The translations under genes were made by a program, and so were the position numbers. Positions 40,895-48,223 of a stretch of 64,000 nt of DNA are shown one piece after another. The DNA is taken from assembly GCF_002362315.1 (NCBI RefSeq), contig NZ_MTZV01000006.1:2728001-2792000 (forward strand). Reading direction: 5' to 3'. Numbering within the stretch: position 1 is the first letter of the stretch; every line of letters begins with the position of its first letter. The stretch comes from Paraburkholderia acidicola. Lineage in GTDB: Bacteria > Pseudomonadota > Gammaproteobacteria > Burkholderiales > Burkholderiaceae. Below the pieces are notes generated by a model. That model was not told where the DNA came from, ran no database searches, and was given only the letters and a program-made list of their open reading frames with translations.

Positions 40895-41827
40895 ATGACA
40901 GCAACAGTGGGCGGCCTGACGGCGCTCGGCGATACCGCAGCACGGCAACTAGCCAATGCCACCAAGACCGTTCCCCAGCTTTCGACGATTTCGCCGCGCT
41001 GGCTGACCCATTTGCTGCAATGGCTGCCGGTCGAAGCGGGTATCTACCGGCTGAACCAGGTGAAGAATCCGGAAGCGGTGGTTGCGGCCTGTACCGCGCG
41101 CGAAGACGAAAGCCTGCTGCCGCGCACGTTCGTTCCTTATGAAGAAGAGCCGCGCGAATATTTCCTGAACGCGGTGAGCACCGTACTCGATGTGCATACG
41201 CGCATCTCCGATCTGTACAGCAGCCCGCACGACCAGATCAAGGAGCAGCTGCGCCTGACGATCGAAACGATCAAGGAACTGCAGGAAAGCCAGCTGATCA
41301 ACAACCCCGACTACGGCCTGCTGGCGAACGTCGCTGAAGAGCAGCGCGTGTTTCCGCTGACGGGCGCACCGACCCCCGACGACCTCGACGAACTGCTGAC
41401 GAAGGTCTGGAAAGAACCGGCATTCTTCCTGACGCATCCGCTCGCGATCGCCGCGTTCGGTCGCGAATGCACGCGCCGCGGTGTGCCGCCGCCCACGACG
41501 AGCCTGTTCGGTTCGCAATTCCTGACCTGGCGCGGTATCCCGCTGATTCCGTCGGACAAGGTACCGGTCGCAGACGGCAAGACGAAGATCCTGCTGCTGC
41601 GCGTGGGCGACAAGCGCCAGGGCGTGGTCGGCCTGTTCCAGCCGGGCGTTGCCGGTGAGCAGGGGCCGGGTCTGTCGGTGCGCTTCATGGGCATCAACAA
41701 TCATGCGATCGCGTCGTATCTGATCTCGCTGTACTGCTCGCTGGCCGTGCATTCGCCGGACGCGCTGGCGGTTCTCGATGACGTGGAGATCGGCAAGTAC
41801 CATGACTACACCGACACCTACAAGTAA
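40895..41827 (+). CDS. srpI: Family 2A encapsulin shell protein (SrpI-like)
   Basis: The 310-residue product has the HK97-fold encapsulin pattern of Family 2A: an N-terminal arm (QLANATKTVPQLSTISPRWL), E-loop region (EEEPREYFLNAVSTVLDVHT), long spine helix (HDQIKEQLRLTIETIKELQE), then HPLAIAAFGRECTRRGVPPP and the C-terminal strand ISLYCSLAVHSPDALAVLDD. Length matches SrpI of Synechococcus (about 310). Shells of this family form about 24-nm protein compartments that enclose cysteine desulfurase and are linked to sulfur storage. The ATG is preceded by GGAG at 40884-40887. The next gene is the cargo, four bases downstream. No cofactor or ferritin-like gene is present, so this is not the iron-storing encapsulin type. 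Confidence 0.92.
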   Translation: MTATVGGLTALGDTAARQLANATKTVPQLSTISPRWLTHLLQWLPVEAGIYRLNQVKNPEAVVAACTAREDESLLPRTFVPYEEEPREYFLNAVSTVLDVHTRISDLYSSPHDQIKEQLRLTIETIKELQESQLINNPDYGLLANVAEEQRVFPLTGAPTPDDLDELLTKVWKEPAFFLTHPLAIAAFGRECTRRGVPPPTTSLFGSQFLTWRGIPLIPSDKVPVADGKTKILLLRVGDKRQGVVGLFQPGVAGEQGPGLSVRFMGINNHAIASYLISLYCSLAVHSPDALAVLDDVEIGKYHDYTDTYK

Positions 41828-41831
41828 GCAC

Positions 41832-43880
41832 ATGGACAGCGCCCTGCCGCTCGATGTGCCTGCTGGTCCGCCGCCGGGCTTGCCCGATCCGTCGACGCTC
41901 GCGCAGCTTGCCAATGCGTTCTTCTCGGCATTGCCTGGTGAGGCCGCGCCGGTTGCGCGCAGCGGTGCCGCGACGGGTGTGCCGGGCACAGCGGGCGCGT
42001 TGCCAGTCGCTGCTCCCGTGCTCGCGGAAGCGAGCAACCCTGTACCGGCTGGCTCGCCGCTCGCGGGTCCTGGTGGCGCCGGTACCGGTGTACCTGGCGC
42101 CGCGATTCCGCAAGGGCAGGTAGCAGGCGCGAACCTGCTGCCTGCTGCGCCGACGCATGTGCTGTCGCTCGGTCATCGGGCGCCGGCGCTTGCACCGCAT
42201 GCCGCTGCGCAGAACGGCTTGCCCGATAACGTGGTGACGGTTGCGCCTGCGCTCGATCCGCGGTTTGGTGGCGGCGCACTCGGTGTACCGGAAGGTGTCG
42301 GTGCGCAGCGTCCGTCGGCGGGTGGCGCGCCTGTTCCGTCTTCGCCTTCGGCCCCGTCCGCTTCATCAGCTTCGTCGCCGTATTACTTTCTGGACGGTTC
42401 GAGCGATCACCGGTCTGCGGCCGGTGCGACGCCTGACATCGTCGTGCCGGGCTGGACCAGCGTGACGGCGCAGTCGTTCGGCTTGCCCGGTGCCGATGAA
42501 CCTTTGACGACGTCGCGTTTTCCGTACGACGTTGGCTCCGCGGGTGCGTCGAGCGGTACTGCTTCGCGCTACTTCATCGACGATGCGGCTCAAGCGCCAG
42601 TCTCGGGGCAACCCGCGAAAGCCAGCGGCGCCGTTCCGGCCGTCGGCCCGTCCAGTCATCCACCGTTCGACGTCAACGCCGTGCGCCGCGATTTTCCGAT
42701 CCTGCAGGAGCGCGTCAACGGACGTCAGCTCGTGTGGTTCGACAACGCCGCGACGACGCACAAGCCGCAGTCGGTGATCGACCGGCTCTCGTACTTCTAC
42801 GCCCACGAGAACTCCAACATCCATCGCGCGGCGCACGCGCTTGCGGGTCGTGCGACGGATGCCTATGAGGCGGCGCGTAGCAAGGTGCAGCGCTTCATCG
42901 GCGCGTCGTCGCCGGACGAGATCATCTTCGTGCGCGGCACCACCGAAGCGATCAACCTGATCGCCAAGACGTGGGGTGTGAAGCACGTTGGCGAAGGCGA
43001 CGAGATCATCGTGTCGCATCTCGAGCATCACGCGAACATCGTGCCGTGGCAGCAACTTGCCGCGCAAACCGGCGCGACCTTGCGCGTGATTCCCGTCGAC
43101 GACACTGGCCAGGTACTGCTCGAAGAATATCGGCGACTGCTTAGCGATCGTACGAAGATCGTGTCGGTGACGCAGGTATCGAATGCGCTCGGTACGGTGG
43201 TGCCGGTCAAGGAGATCGTCGAACTCGCGCATCGCGCGGGCGCGAAGGCGCTGGTCGACGGGGCGCAGTCGGTGTCGCATATGCGGGTCGATGTGCAGGC
43301 CATCGATGCGGACTTCTTCGTGTTCTCCGGCCACAAGGTGTTCGGACCGACCGGTATCGGCGTGGTCTACGGCAAGCGCGCGATTCTCGAAGACATGCCG
43401 CCGTGGCAAGGCGGCGGCAACATGATCGCGGACGTGACGTTCGAGCGTACGGTGTTCCAGCCGCCGCCCGGACGCTTCGAAGCCGGCACTGGCAACATCG
43501 CGGATGCAGTCGGCCTCGGCGCGGCAATCGATTACGTGACGCGCGTGGGCATCGAAAATATCGCGCGCTACGAACACGATCTGCTTGCGTACGCCACGAG
43601 CGTGCTGGCACCTGTGCCTGGCGTGCGGTTGATCGGTACCGCGCGCGACAAGGCGAGTGTGCTGTCGTTCGTGCTGAAGGGCTATGAGACGGAAGAGGTT
43701 GGCAGTGCGTTGAACGAAGAGGGCATCGCGGTGCGCTCGGGTCATCACTGCGCGCAACCCATTCTGCGGCGCTTCGGTGTAGAAGCGACCGTGCGGCCGT
43801 CGCTGGCGTTCTACAACACGTGCGATGAAGTGGACCGGATGGTGTCAGTGGTGAAGAAGCTCGCTTCGCGGCGCTACTGA
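41832..43880 (+). CDS. SufS-type cysteine desulfurase with long disordered cargo-loading extension
   Basis: A 682-residue protein. Residues 279-682 are a class II cysteine desulfurase: VNAVRRDFPILQERVNGRQL, PLP lysine K502 in FSGHKVFGPTGIG, and the sulfur-carrying Cys640 in RSGHHCAQPILRR. Residues 1-278 are Pro, Gly, Ala and Ser rich and predicted disordered, with a few hydrophobic islands: STLAQLANAFFSALPG (21-36), SPYYFLDG (182-189), SRFPYD (228-233) and SRYFIDD (245-251). In Family 2A systems such an N-terminal domain loads the enzyme into the SrpI shell. It turns cysteine into alanine and persulfide inside the compartment. The start is ATG 41832; ATG 41802 (10 extra residues, overlapping the encapsulin gene) is the alternative and has GGAG upstream. 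A terminator follows. Confidence 0.92.
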   Translation: MDSALPLDVPAGPPPGLPDPSTLAQLANAFFSALPGEAAPVARSGAATGVPGTAGALPVAAPVLAEASNPVPAGSPLAGPGGAGTGVPGAAIPQGQVAGANLLPAAPTHVLSLGHRAPALAPHAAAQNGLPDNVVTVAPALDPRFGGGALGVPEGVGAQRPSAGGAPVPSSPSAPSASSASSPYYFLDGSSDHRSAAGATPDIVVPGWTSVTAQSFGLPGADEPLTTSRFPYDVGSAGASSGTASRYFIDDAAQAPVSGQPAKASGAVPAVGPSSHPPFDVNAVRRDFPILQERVNGRQLVWFDNAATTHKPQSVIDRLSYFYAHENSNIHRAAHALAGRATDAYEAARSKVQRFIGASSPDEIIFVRGTTEAINLIAKTWGVKHVGEGDEIIVSHLEHHANIVPWQQLAAQTGATLRVIPVDDTGQVLLEEYRRLLSDRTKIVSVTQVSNALGTVVPVKEIVELAHRAGAKALVDGAQSVSHMRVDVQAIDADFFVFSGHKVFGPTGIGVVYGKRAILEDMPPWQGGGNMIADVTFERTVFQPPPGRFEAGTGNIADAVGLGAAIDYVTRVGIENIARYEHDLLAYATSVLAPVPGVRLIGTARDKASVLSFVLKGYETEEVGSALNEEGIAVRSGHHCAQPILRRFGVEATVRPSLAFYNTCDEVDRMVSVVKKLASRRY

Positions 43881-43909
43881 CGGCAGGTATCGGGAAGCAG
43901 GAAGCGTAG

Positions 43910-43953
43910 GCGTCGTGCGAACGGGTTTCGGTCTGTTCGCGCGACGCTTTTTT
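43910..43953 (+). terminator. Strong Rho-independent terminator of the encapsulin operon
   Basis: A 13-bp stem with one G-U pair (GCGTCGTGCGAAC 43910-43922 / GTTCGCGCGACGC 43935-43947, 12-nt loop) is followed by TTTTTT (43948-43953). Confidence 0.92.
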
Positions 43954-44111
43954 ATTGTGCGTCGTCGTCGTTGTTGCGGTTTGCTTCGGTCATCGCATCA
44001 GGTCCATCGCCAGACGTTTGAGCCGCGAAATAACGCGCCGGTGTGACACCGAGCGCGCGGCGAAACATCGCGATAAATGCGCTGACGTTGTCGTAGCCCA
44101 GATCGATGGCA
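43952..44111 (-). pseudogene. Truncated AraC regulator, C-terminal fragment only
   Basis: The frame carries the second HTH half of an AraC protein nearly identical to the C-terminus of the intact neighbour at 45435-46250. No N-terminal domain or first HTH is attached: upstream the frame reads through the antisense of the membrane protein gene and makes no sense. It is a broken duplicate. Confidence 0.8.
43981..44111. repeat. 131-bp direct repeat copy of an AraC gene 3' end (copy A)
   Basis: This segment matches 45440-45570 (copy B, the 3' end of the intact AraC gene) with four mismatches in 131. On the minus strand it codes the last helices of an AraC domain (AIDLGYDNVSAFIAMFRRAL and on), with a slightly longer tail ending at a stop at 43952-43954. 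Only this C-terminal part exists; the rest of the gene is missing, and the homology ends at 44111, one base before the stop codon of the downstream membrane protein gene. Confidence 0.9.
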
Positions 44112-44112
44112 G

Positions 44113-44448
44113 CTACGGCCAAACTGCGACGTAGAAACTCAAGTAAAACACTGCGGTCACGAGTACCAGGAGCGCAGCACTCGAAATGAACCGGGACATC
44201 ATGAGCCTCGGAGCCTGTTGAAATCCGACCACAGCCCACGTGACGGCGGGCCCAAAGAGAAACGTGACAATGACCGCGTAACCCCACCACGGAACCTGGC
44301 AATGCTCTATATCCCAACAACCATGCCATCGAGTATCAAGCAGTGGCCACGAATACTGCTGCGCTAGCCTGCTGGAGAGTCGCGCCACTTGCCAGGAAAC
44401 CGAAAGCCCAACCGCGAGATAGGCCGCTGAGAAAACTGCGCGCTTCAC
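44113..44448 (-). CDS. Small three-helix membrane protein, probable Tae4 immunity protein
   Basis: The 111-residue product begins at GTG 44448, which overlaps the effector stop (GTGA), with GGGAGAT upstream. It has three hydrophobic segments: RAVFSAAYLAVGLSVSW (about 3-20), WWGYAVIVTFLFGPAVTWAV (about 53-73) and FISSAALLVLVTAVFYLSFY (about 87-107). Two Cys lie in WHGCWDIEHCQVPWW in the predicted periplasmic or exposed loop. Position directly after an amidase effector gene, with overlapping stop and start, is the standard place of an immunity gene. Known Tai4 proteins are soluble and periplasmic, so a membrane form would be different. The family is not recognised. Confidence 0.6.
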   Translation of the reverse strand: MKRAVFSAAYLAVGLSVSWQVARLSSRLAQQYSWPLLDTRWHGCWDIEHCQVPWWGYAVIVTFLFGPAVTWAVVGFQQAPRLMMSRFISSAALLVLVTAVFYLSFYVAVWP

Positions 44449-45038
44449 TTGATCTCCCAGAAAAGAATCTGTTTGGATTTTCCCAGATCCGAATACCACG
44501 CAGAGGACAGCCCAACGCGAAACCGAACAAACGAGTTCACCCACCCTTGAGCGCCTGGTGATGTGAGCGTATCTCTGTTCCACAGATCGATATGGTCACC
44601 GGTCGTTTGTCCTCGACTATCCGTGTCACGTGCCCAGTACCCTGAAAAAAATACGATGCCGGTGCGCCCATTGATTTTGCTTTGCCAGTCGGGCCCTGTA
44701 ATTTCCACAGGCGCGGGCAATCCTGCGAGAGGTCGTAACTTCAGCCACGCTTGCAGCTCGCGAGCGCGAAGAGCTGCCCGTTTTCCGTCGATGCGGATCT
44801 GCCCTTCTCCTCGAAAGGACTTCATCTCGACGCCGACATTGTGAAGCATGATGCTTAACCGAATTGCACATTGATTGTCTGCGTACGCTGGCACCTTACC
44901 GGTTTGCGGATCAACGAACGGATCTTTTTTATCAGGATATGCGGACCACAGTTCGTTGAATGTCAGCACCTTCAGGGGCACTTCCTTGACCGAATTCAGC
45001 GTCGAGTTCGTTCTGACTACAGTTCTCTTGTTCGGCAT
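44445..45038 (-). CDS. tae4: Type VI secretion amidase effector, Tae4 family
   Basis: The 197-residue product shows the NlpC/P60-like catalytic pair of Tae4: Cys57 in YADNQCAIRLS and His149 in TGDHIDLWN, with Asp151 as the third residue. The N-terminal FNELWSAYPDKKDPF motif and IVFFSGYW before the His block also match the family. Tae4 enzymes enter the periplasm of rival cells and cut the peptide cross-bridges of peptidoglycan (between D-Glu and mDAP). It has no signal peptide, as expected for a T6SS-delivered protein. The ATG at 45038 lies 10 bases after the stop of a truncated reading frame (45049-45216), and the stop overlaps the immunity gene. GC content and codon use are lower than in flanking genes, which suggests transfer. 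Confidence 0.88.
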   Translation of the reverse strand: MPNKRTVVRTNSTLNSVKEVPLKVLTFNELWSAYPDKKDPFVDPQTGKVPAYADNQCAIRLSIMLHNVGVEMKSFRGEGQIRIDGKRAALRARELQAWLKLRPLAGLPAPVEITGPDWQSKINGRTGIVFFSGYWARDTDSRGQTTGDHIDLWNRDTLTSPGAQGWVNSFVRFRVGLSSAWYSDLGKSKQILFWEIK

Positions 45039-45048
45039 AGCTCAAGGC

Positions 45049-45216
45049 TCAATCCTGCTTTGCGAGGGCTTCGTCACCCCGGCACGCGTTATAGTCACCG
45101 GCACCATTGGTCGCTACATGCGGCAGCGCGCCGCTGTCGAGCGGATCACCGTTTACCACGGCATAGAAAATTGCTAATACTGCCTCTGTTAGTTGAAGCC
45201 CACCATGAATACCCCG
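45049..45216 (-). pseudogene. C-terminal fragment of an unidentified gene upstream of tae4
   Basis: A minus-strand frame of about 55 codons with no ATG start reads GGLQLTEAVLAIFYAVVNGD and then PLDSGALPHVATNGAGDYNA before its stop at 45049-45051, ten bases before tae4. An in-frame stop at 45217-45219 marks the left limit. The composition looks like real coding sequence, and the spacing suggests that the original gene led into tae4 as one operon. I cannot name the family; a T6SS adaptor, spike or second effector is plausible by position. Confidence 0.35.
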
Positions 45217-45332
45217 CTACCAGGATTCAACGCGGAATTCTCCAACCGGAACTTCTACGTTATGAGGTGGTGGCAGTCGATAGGATTTGTCCGAACTGCA
45301 CGCTTTTTCGATGTCTGCGCGCGTAGCCGCGC

Positions 45333-45437
45333 CTCCTTGCCAACGTGCGGATTTGGCGCGACGCGGCCACTATGGCCGAAGCGCATGCGACAGTACAGCG
45401 CGATATCGTTGATGCATTGCGCGCGATGCGTGTACTA
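45333..45437 (+). pseudogene. Fragment of a second copy of the small gene found at 46353
   Basis: In one plus-strand frame this segment reads LLANVRIWRDAATMAEAHAT then VQRDIVDALRAMRVLG, clearly parallel to FLANARIWRDATATEEARAT and AQRDIVDALPALRALG of the intact gene at 46353-46604, but more divergent than the AraC repeat. The 5' third is missing (stop at 45324-45326) and the 3' end is cut where the intact AraC gene's terminal region begins (45435-45440). Confidence 0.75.
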
Positions 45438-46250
45438 GGTTGCTTCGGTCATCGCATCAGGTTCATCGCCAGACGTTTGAACCGCGAAATAACGCGCCGG
45501 CGTGACACCGAGCGCGTGGCGAAACATCGCGATAAATGCGCTGACGTTGTCGTAGCCCAGATCGATGGCAACGCGCGTTACTGCGTCGCCGGTAGCCAGC
45601 ATTTCGAGCGCACGCATCAGGCGGGCGCGCTGTCGCCATTCGGTGAAACTGAAACCCGTTTCCGTGATGAAGCGCCGCGACAGCGTGCGCGGTGCGATTG
45701 CAGCCCACTGCGCCCATTCTTCGAGGCGGCGGTTATCGGCCAGATTTTCTGCCAGCGCGTTGGCGATGCGGATGAGCCGCGCGTCGCGAGGCATCGGCAG
45801 GCCGAATTGCTCGCGCGGTAGCGAACGGATTTCATCGATGATCACATCGGCAATGCGCATCTGCGCGTCGTCGAGTGTGCCGTCGCGCCAGGTGGCCGCG
45901 CGACTGATCGCGGCGCGCAGCAGGACCGACATCACGAGCGTGCACGGCCTGTCTGGCAACGTGCTGCATGCAGCCGCTGCGACGTACACGCTCCATCCCG
46001 AGAACGGGCCATGCGATTGCACTGAGTGTGCAAGATCCGGCGGAATCCACACCGCGTGCGTGGCGGGCACGACCCACTGGCTATGTTCGGTGCCGACCGA
46101 CAGGAGTCCGGTGATCGCGCCAAACAGTTGTCCTCGCGCGTGACGATGTGGGGCGGTCACGCGTGCGTTGTCACCGGTCAGCTCGACCGCGTAGATCGGT
46201 GGGCCGTCGGTTGCATCGAGTTGAACAAAAGGGAGCAGGGGAGCGGACAT
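45435..46250 (-). CDS. AraC family transcriptional regulator with cupin-type sensor domain
   Basis: The 271-residue protein opens MSAPLLPFVQLDATDGPPIY and has an N-terminal AraC-like cupin (RVTAPHRHARGQLFGAITGL, VWIPPDLAHSV) and a C-terminal double HTH (WAAIAPRTLSRRFITETGFS, then RVAIDLGYDNVSAFIAMFRH). This is the layout of AraC_binding plus HTH_18 proteins. Its 3' end is repeated at 43981-44111. It is divergent from the small gene at 46353 and so may regulate it. The start at 46250 is preferred to the longer frame at 46382, which overlaps the small gene. Confidence 0.88.
   Translation of the reverse strand: MSAPLLPFVQLDATDGPPIYAVELTGDNARVTAPHRHARGQLFGAITGLLSVGTEHSQWVVPATHAVWIPPDLAHSVQSHGPFSGWSVYVAAAACSTLPDRPCTLVMSVLLRAAISRAATWRDGTLDDAQMRIADVIIDEIRSLPREQFGLPMPRDARLIRIANALAENLADNRRLEEWAQWAAIAPRTLSRRFITETGFSFTEWRQRARLMRALEMLATGDAVTRVAIDLGYDNVSAFIAMFRHALGVTPARYFAVQTSGDEPDAMTEAT
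45440..45570. repeat. 131-bp direct repeat (copy B) inside the intact AraC gene
   Basis: Matches copy A (43981-44111) at 127 of 131 positions, in the same orientation. The repeats lie 1,459 bases apart and bracket the tae4 locus and the fragments beside it. Confidence 0.9.
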
Positions 46251-46352
46251 GGCGCGAATGACGTATCGAATGGCCTTTATACCGCAGCCGATCTGCGTGC
46301 GCCAATCTACAGTGGGAAGCATCAACCACGTCAACCACCACGGGAGTACGCA

Positions 46353-46604
46353 ATGCGTGCCGAAGAACTGCTTCCCGATCACCTCAACCAGGGCGAATTC
46401 AATGGCGTGTCCATCCGCAAGGGCACGGTCGGCGCCTTTCTTGCCAACGCACGGATCTGGCGCGACGCGACTGCTACAGAAGAAGCACGAGCGACCGCGC
46501 AGCGCGATATCGTCGACGCGTTACCGGCGCTGCGCGCACTCGGGCTGTTCGATGTGCTCGAGATTCGCGACGATGAACTGCGGGCGTTTGTCGACGCGCG
46601 GTAG
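46353..46604 (+). CDS. Small conserved-looking protein, 83 aa, unknown function
   Basis: It begins MRAEELLPDHLNQGEFNGVS with GGGAG at 46342-46346 and ends LEIRDDELRAFVDAR. The product is soluble, mostly helical and acidic at the C-terminus. A diverged partial copy occurs at 45333-45437, so it belongs to a duplicated gene pair. It is divergent from the AraC regulator with a 102-base shared region and is probably its target. I do not recognise the family. Confidence 0.65.
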   Translation: MRAEELLPDHLNQGEFNGVSIRKGTVGAFLANARIWRDATATEEARATAQRDIVDALPALRALGLFDVLEIRDDELRAFVDAR

Positions 46605-46815
46605 ATGATCTGCGTTCGGCCTGGCCAGGCACAGTCGCTGCGTTGCGTCGTGTGTCGGCAGGCACGCTTGCTGCGTCGTGCATCGCTCTTTGCAAGGAGC
46701 AGTCGCCGTGTCGCCCACGTTGCATGACGCAACGGTGTGGCGATCAGCATGTCACGTAGCCTCACACAGCGAGAGCACGAGGACCCGCGCGGCAGAGTTT
46801 GCGGCGCTGTCCCAC

Positions 46816-48111
46816 TCAATGCACAGCCGACGCCACCCGATACCCGCGCCGCCCGATCATCAGCGTCAGCATCGCGGAGACAGCCAGACTGCCGGCAACT
46901 GCAAAGAGCCCCGCCGCATAACCACCGGTCGCAGACTTCAACCAGCCGATCGCAAAGGGACCCGCGAAGCCCCCCAGGTTGCCGATCGAGTTGATCATCG
47001 CGATGCCCGCCGCCGCGCCCGCACCGGACATGAACGTGCTCGACATTGCCCACAGCGGCGCCTTCGCCGCGCTGATGCCGACATTGACCGCTACTAGCGC
47101 CAGCACGACACCGGTGGCCGACTGCGCAAAGCCCGCCCAGACCAGACCGACGGCGGCGAGTACGCAAGGCACGACGATGTGCCACGTACGCTCGCCGGTA
47201 CGATCCGAATTGCGCGCCCACAACACCATCGCGACGACCGCCAGCACGCTCGGAATTGCGTTCAGCGCGCCGGTGCCAAACGAGCTGAAGCCGAACTGGC
47301 GAATGATGAGCGGCGCCCACAGCCCCAGCGTATACAGCCCCGCGGACGTGCCGAAGTAGATCAGCGACATCACCCACACACGCGGATCGCGCAGCGCACC
47401 GAGCGCGTGACCGGTATGACCGGGCTGCGCGTGCCGTTGCAGGTTCTCTTCACGCAGCACGGCGATCAGCCACGCTTTCTCATCGCGCGTGAGCCACCGC
47501 GCCTTGTCCGGCGAATCGGTCAGCAGACGCAGCACGGCGATGCCGAGCACGACCGCCGGAATTGCCTCGATGATGAAGAGCCACTGCCAGTTGTGCAGTC
47601 CGCCGAATGCGGGCATCTGCATCAATGCGCCGGAAATCGGCGAGCCGATCGCGGTGGACAGCGGTGCCGCTGCCATGAAGGCCGCGGCGGCCATCGCACG
47701 CTGCCGCGTCGGAAACCACTGGCTCAGATACAGGATGATGCCGGGGAAGAAACCCGCTTCGGCCACCCCCAGCAGGAAGCGCAACGCGTAGAACGAGTGC
47801 GGTCCGACCACGAATGCCGAGGCGGCCGAGAGCAACCCCCACGTCACCATCACGCGTGCGATCCACAGGCGCGCGCCGACGCGGTTGAGAATCAGGTTCG
47901 ACGGCACTTCGAAGAGAAAATAGCCGAGAAAGAAAATGCCACCGCCGAGGCCGAACATCGCCGGTGTCAGGCCGAGTTCGTGATTCATCGTGATGGCCGC
48001 GAAGCCGACATTCACGCGGTCGAGAAAACTGACGAAGTACAACAGCATCACGAACGGCAGGATGCGCCACGTCAGCTTGCGAATGACCTGCGCCTGCAGA
48101 TCGTTGGTCAT
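46816..48111 (-). CDS. MFS transporter, anion:cation symporter family (tartrate-type, TtuB-like)
   Basis: A 431-residue, 12-helix carrier beginning MTNDLQAQVIRKLTWRILPF. The first-helix signature LLYFVSFLDRVNVGFAAITM and the loop ILNRVGARLWIARVMVTWGL are typical of the ACS family (tartrate, phthalate, glucarate carriers); AEAGFFPGIILYLSQWFPTR is another family block. ATG 48111 is supported by GGAG six bases upstream; the ATG at 48123 is also possible. It follows the tartrate dehydrogenase gene by 112 bases on the same strand, so both serve tartrate or malate-type acid use. Confidence 0.85.
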   Translation of the reverse strand: MTNDLQAQVIRKLTWRILPFVMLLYFVSFLDRVNVGFAAITMNHELGLTPAMFGLGGGIFFLGYFLFEVPSNLILNRVGARLWIARVMVTWGLLSAASAFVVGPHSFYALRFLLGVAEAGFFPGIILYLSQWFPTRQRAMAAAAFMAAAPLSTAIGSPISGALMQMPAFGGLHNWQWLFIIEAIPAVVLGIAVLRLLTDSPDKARWLTRDEKAWLIAVLREENLQRHAQPGHTGHALGALRDPRVWVMSLIYFGTSAGLYTLGLWAPLIIRQFGFSSFGTGALNAIPSVLAVVAMVLWARNSDRTGERTWHIVVPCVLAAVGLVWAGFAQSATGVVLALVAVNVGISAAKAPLWAMSSTFMSGAGAAAGIAMINSIGNLGGFAGPFAIGWLKSATGGYAAGLFAVAGSLAVSAMLTLMIGRRGYRVASAVH

Positions 48112-48223
48112 GCTCGTCTCCATCGATGCGCCCGTGGCGGATTCGTCCGGGCGTTTATAGGTGTGTGGTCCGAACGCGACGCACGCCGCGCAAGCTGCGC
48201 GCGCGGCTTCGCTTCCCCGCGAC

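Noticed and set aside
40895..41827. Shell protein as a phage capsid remnant
   Set aside because: No other phage genes are near, and it is followed directly by a cysteine desulfurase with a loading extension, the known Family 2A encapsulin arrangement.
44113..45570. Insertion sequence between the AraC repeats
   Set aside because: There is no transposase frame, and the 131-bp repeats are coding sequence of a chromosomal gene, not terminal inverted repeats or short target-site duplications.
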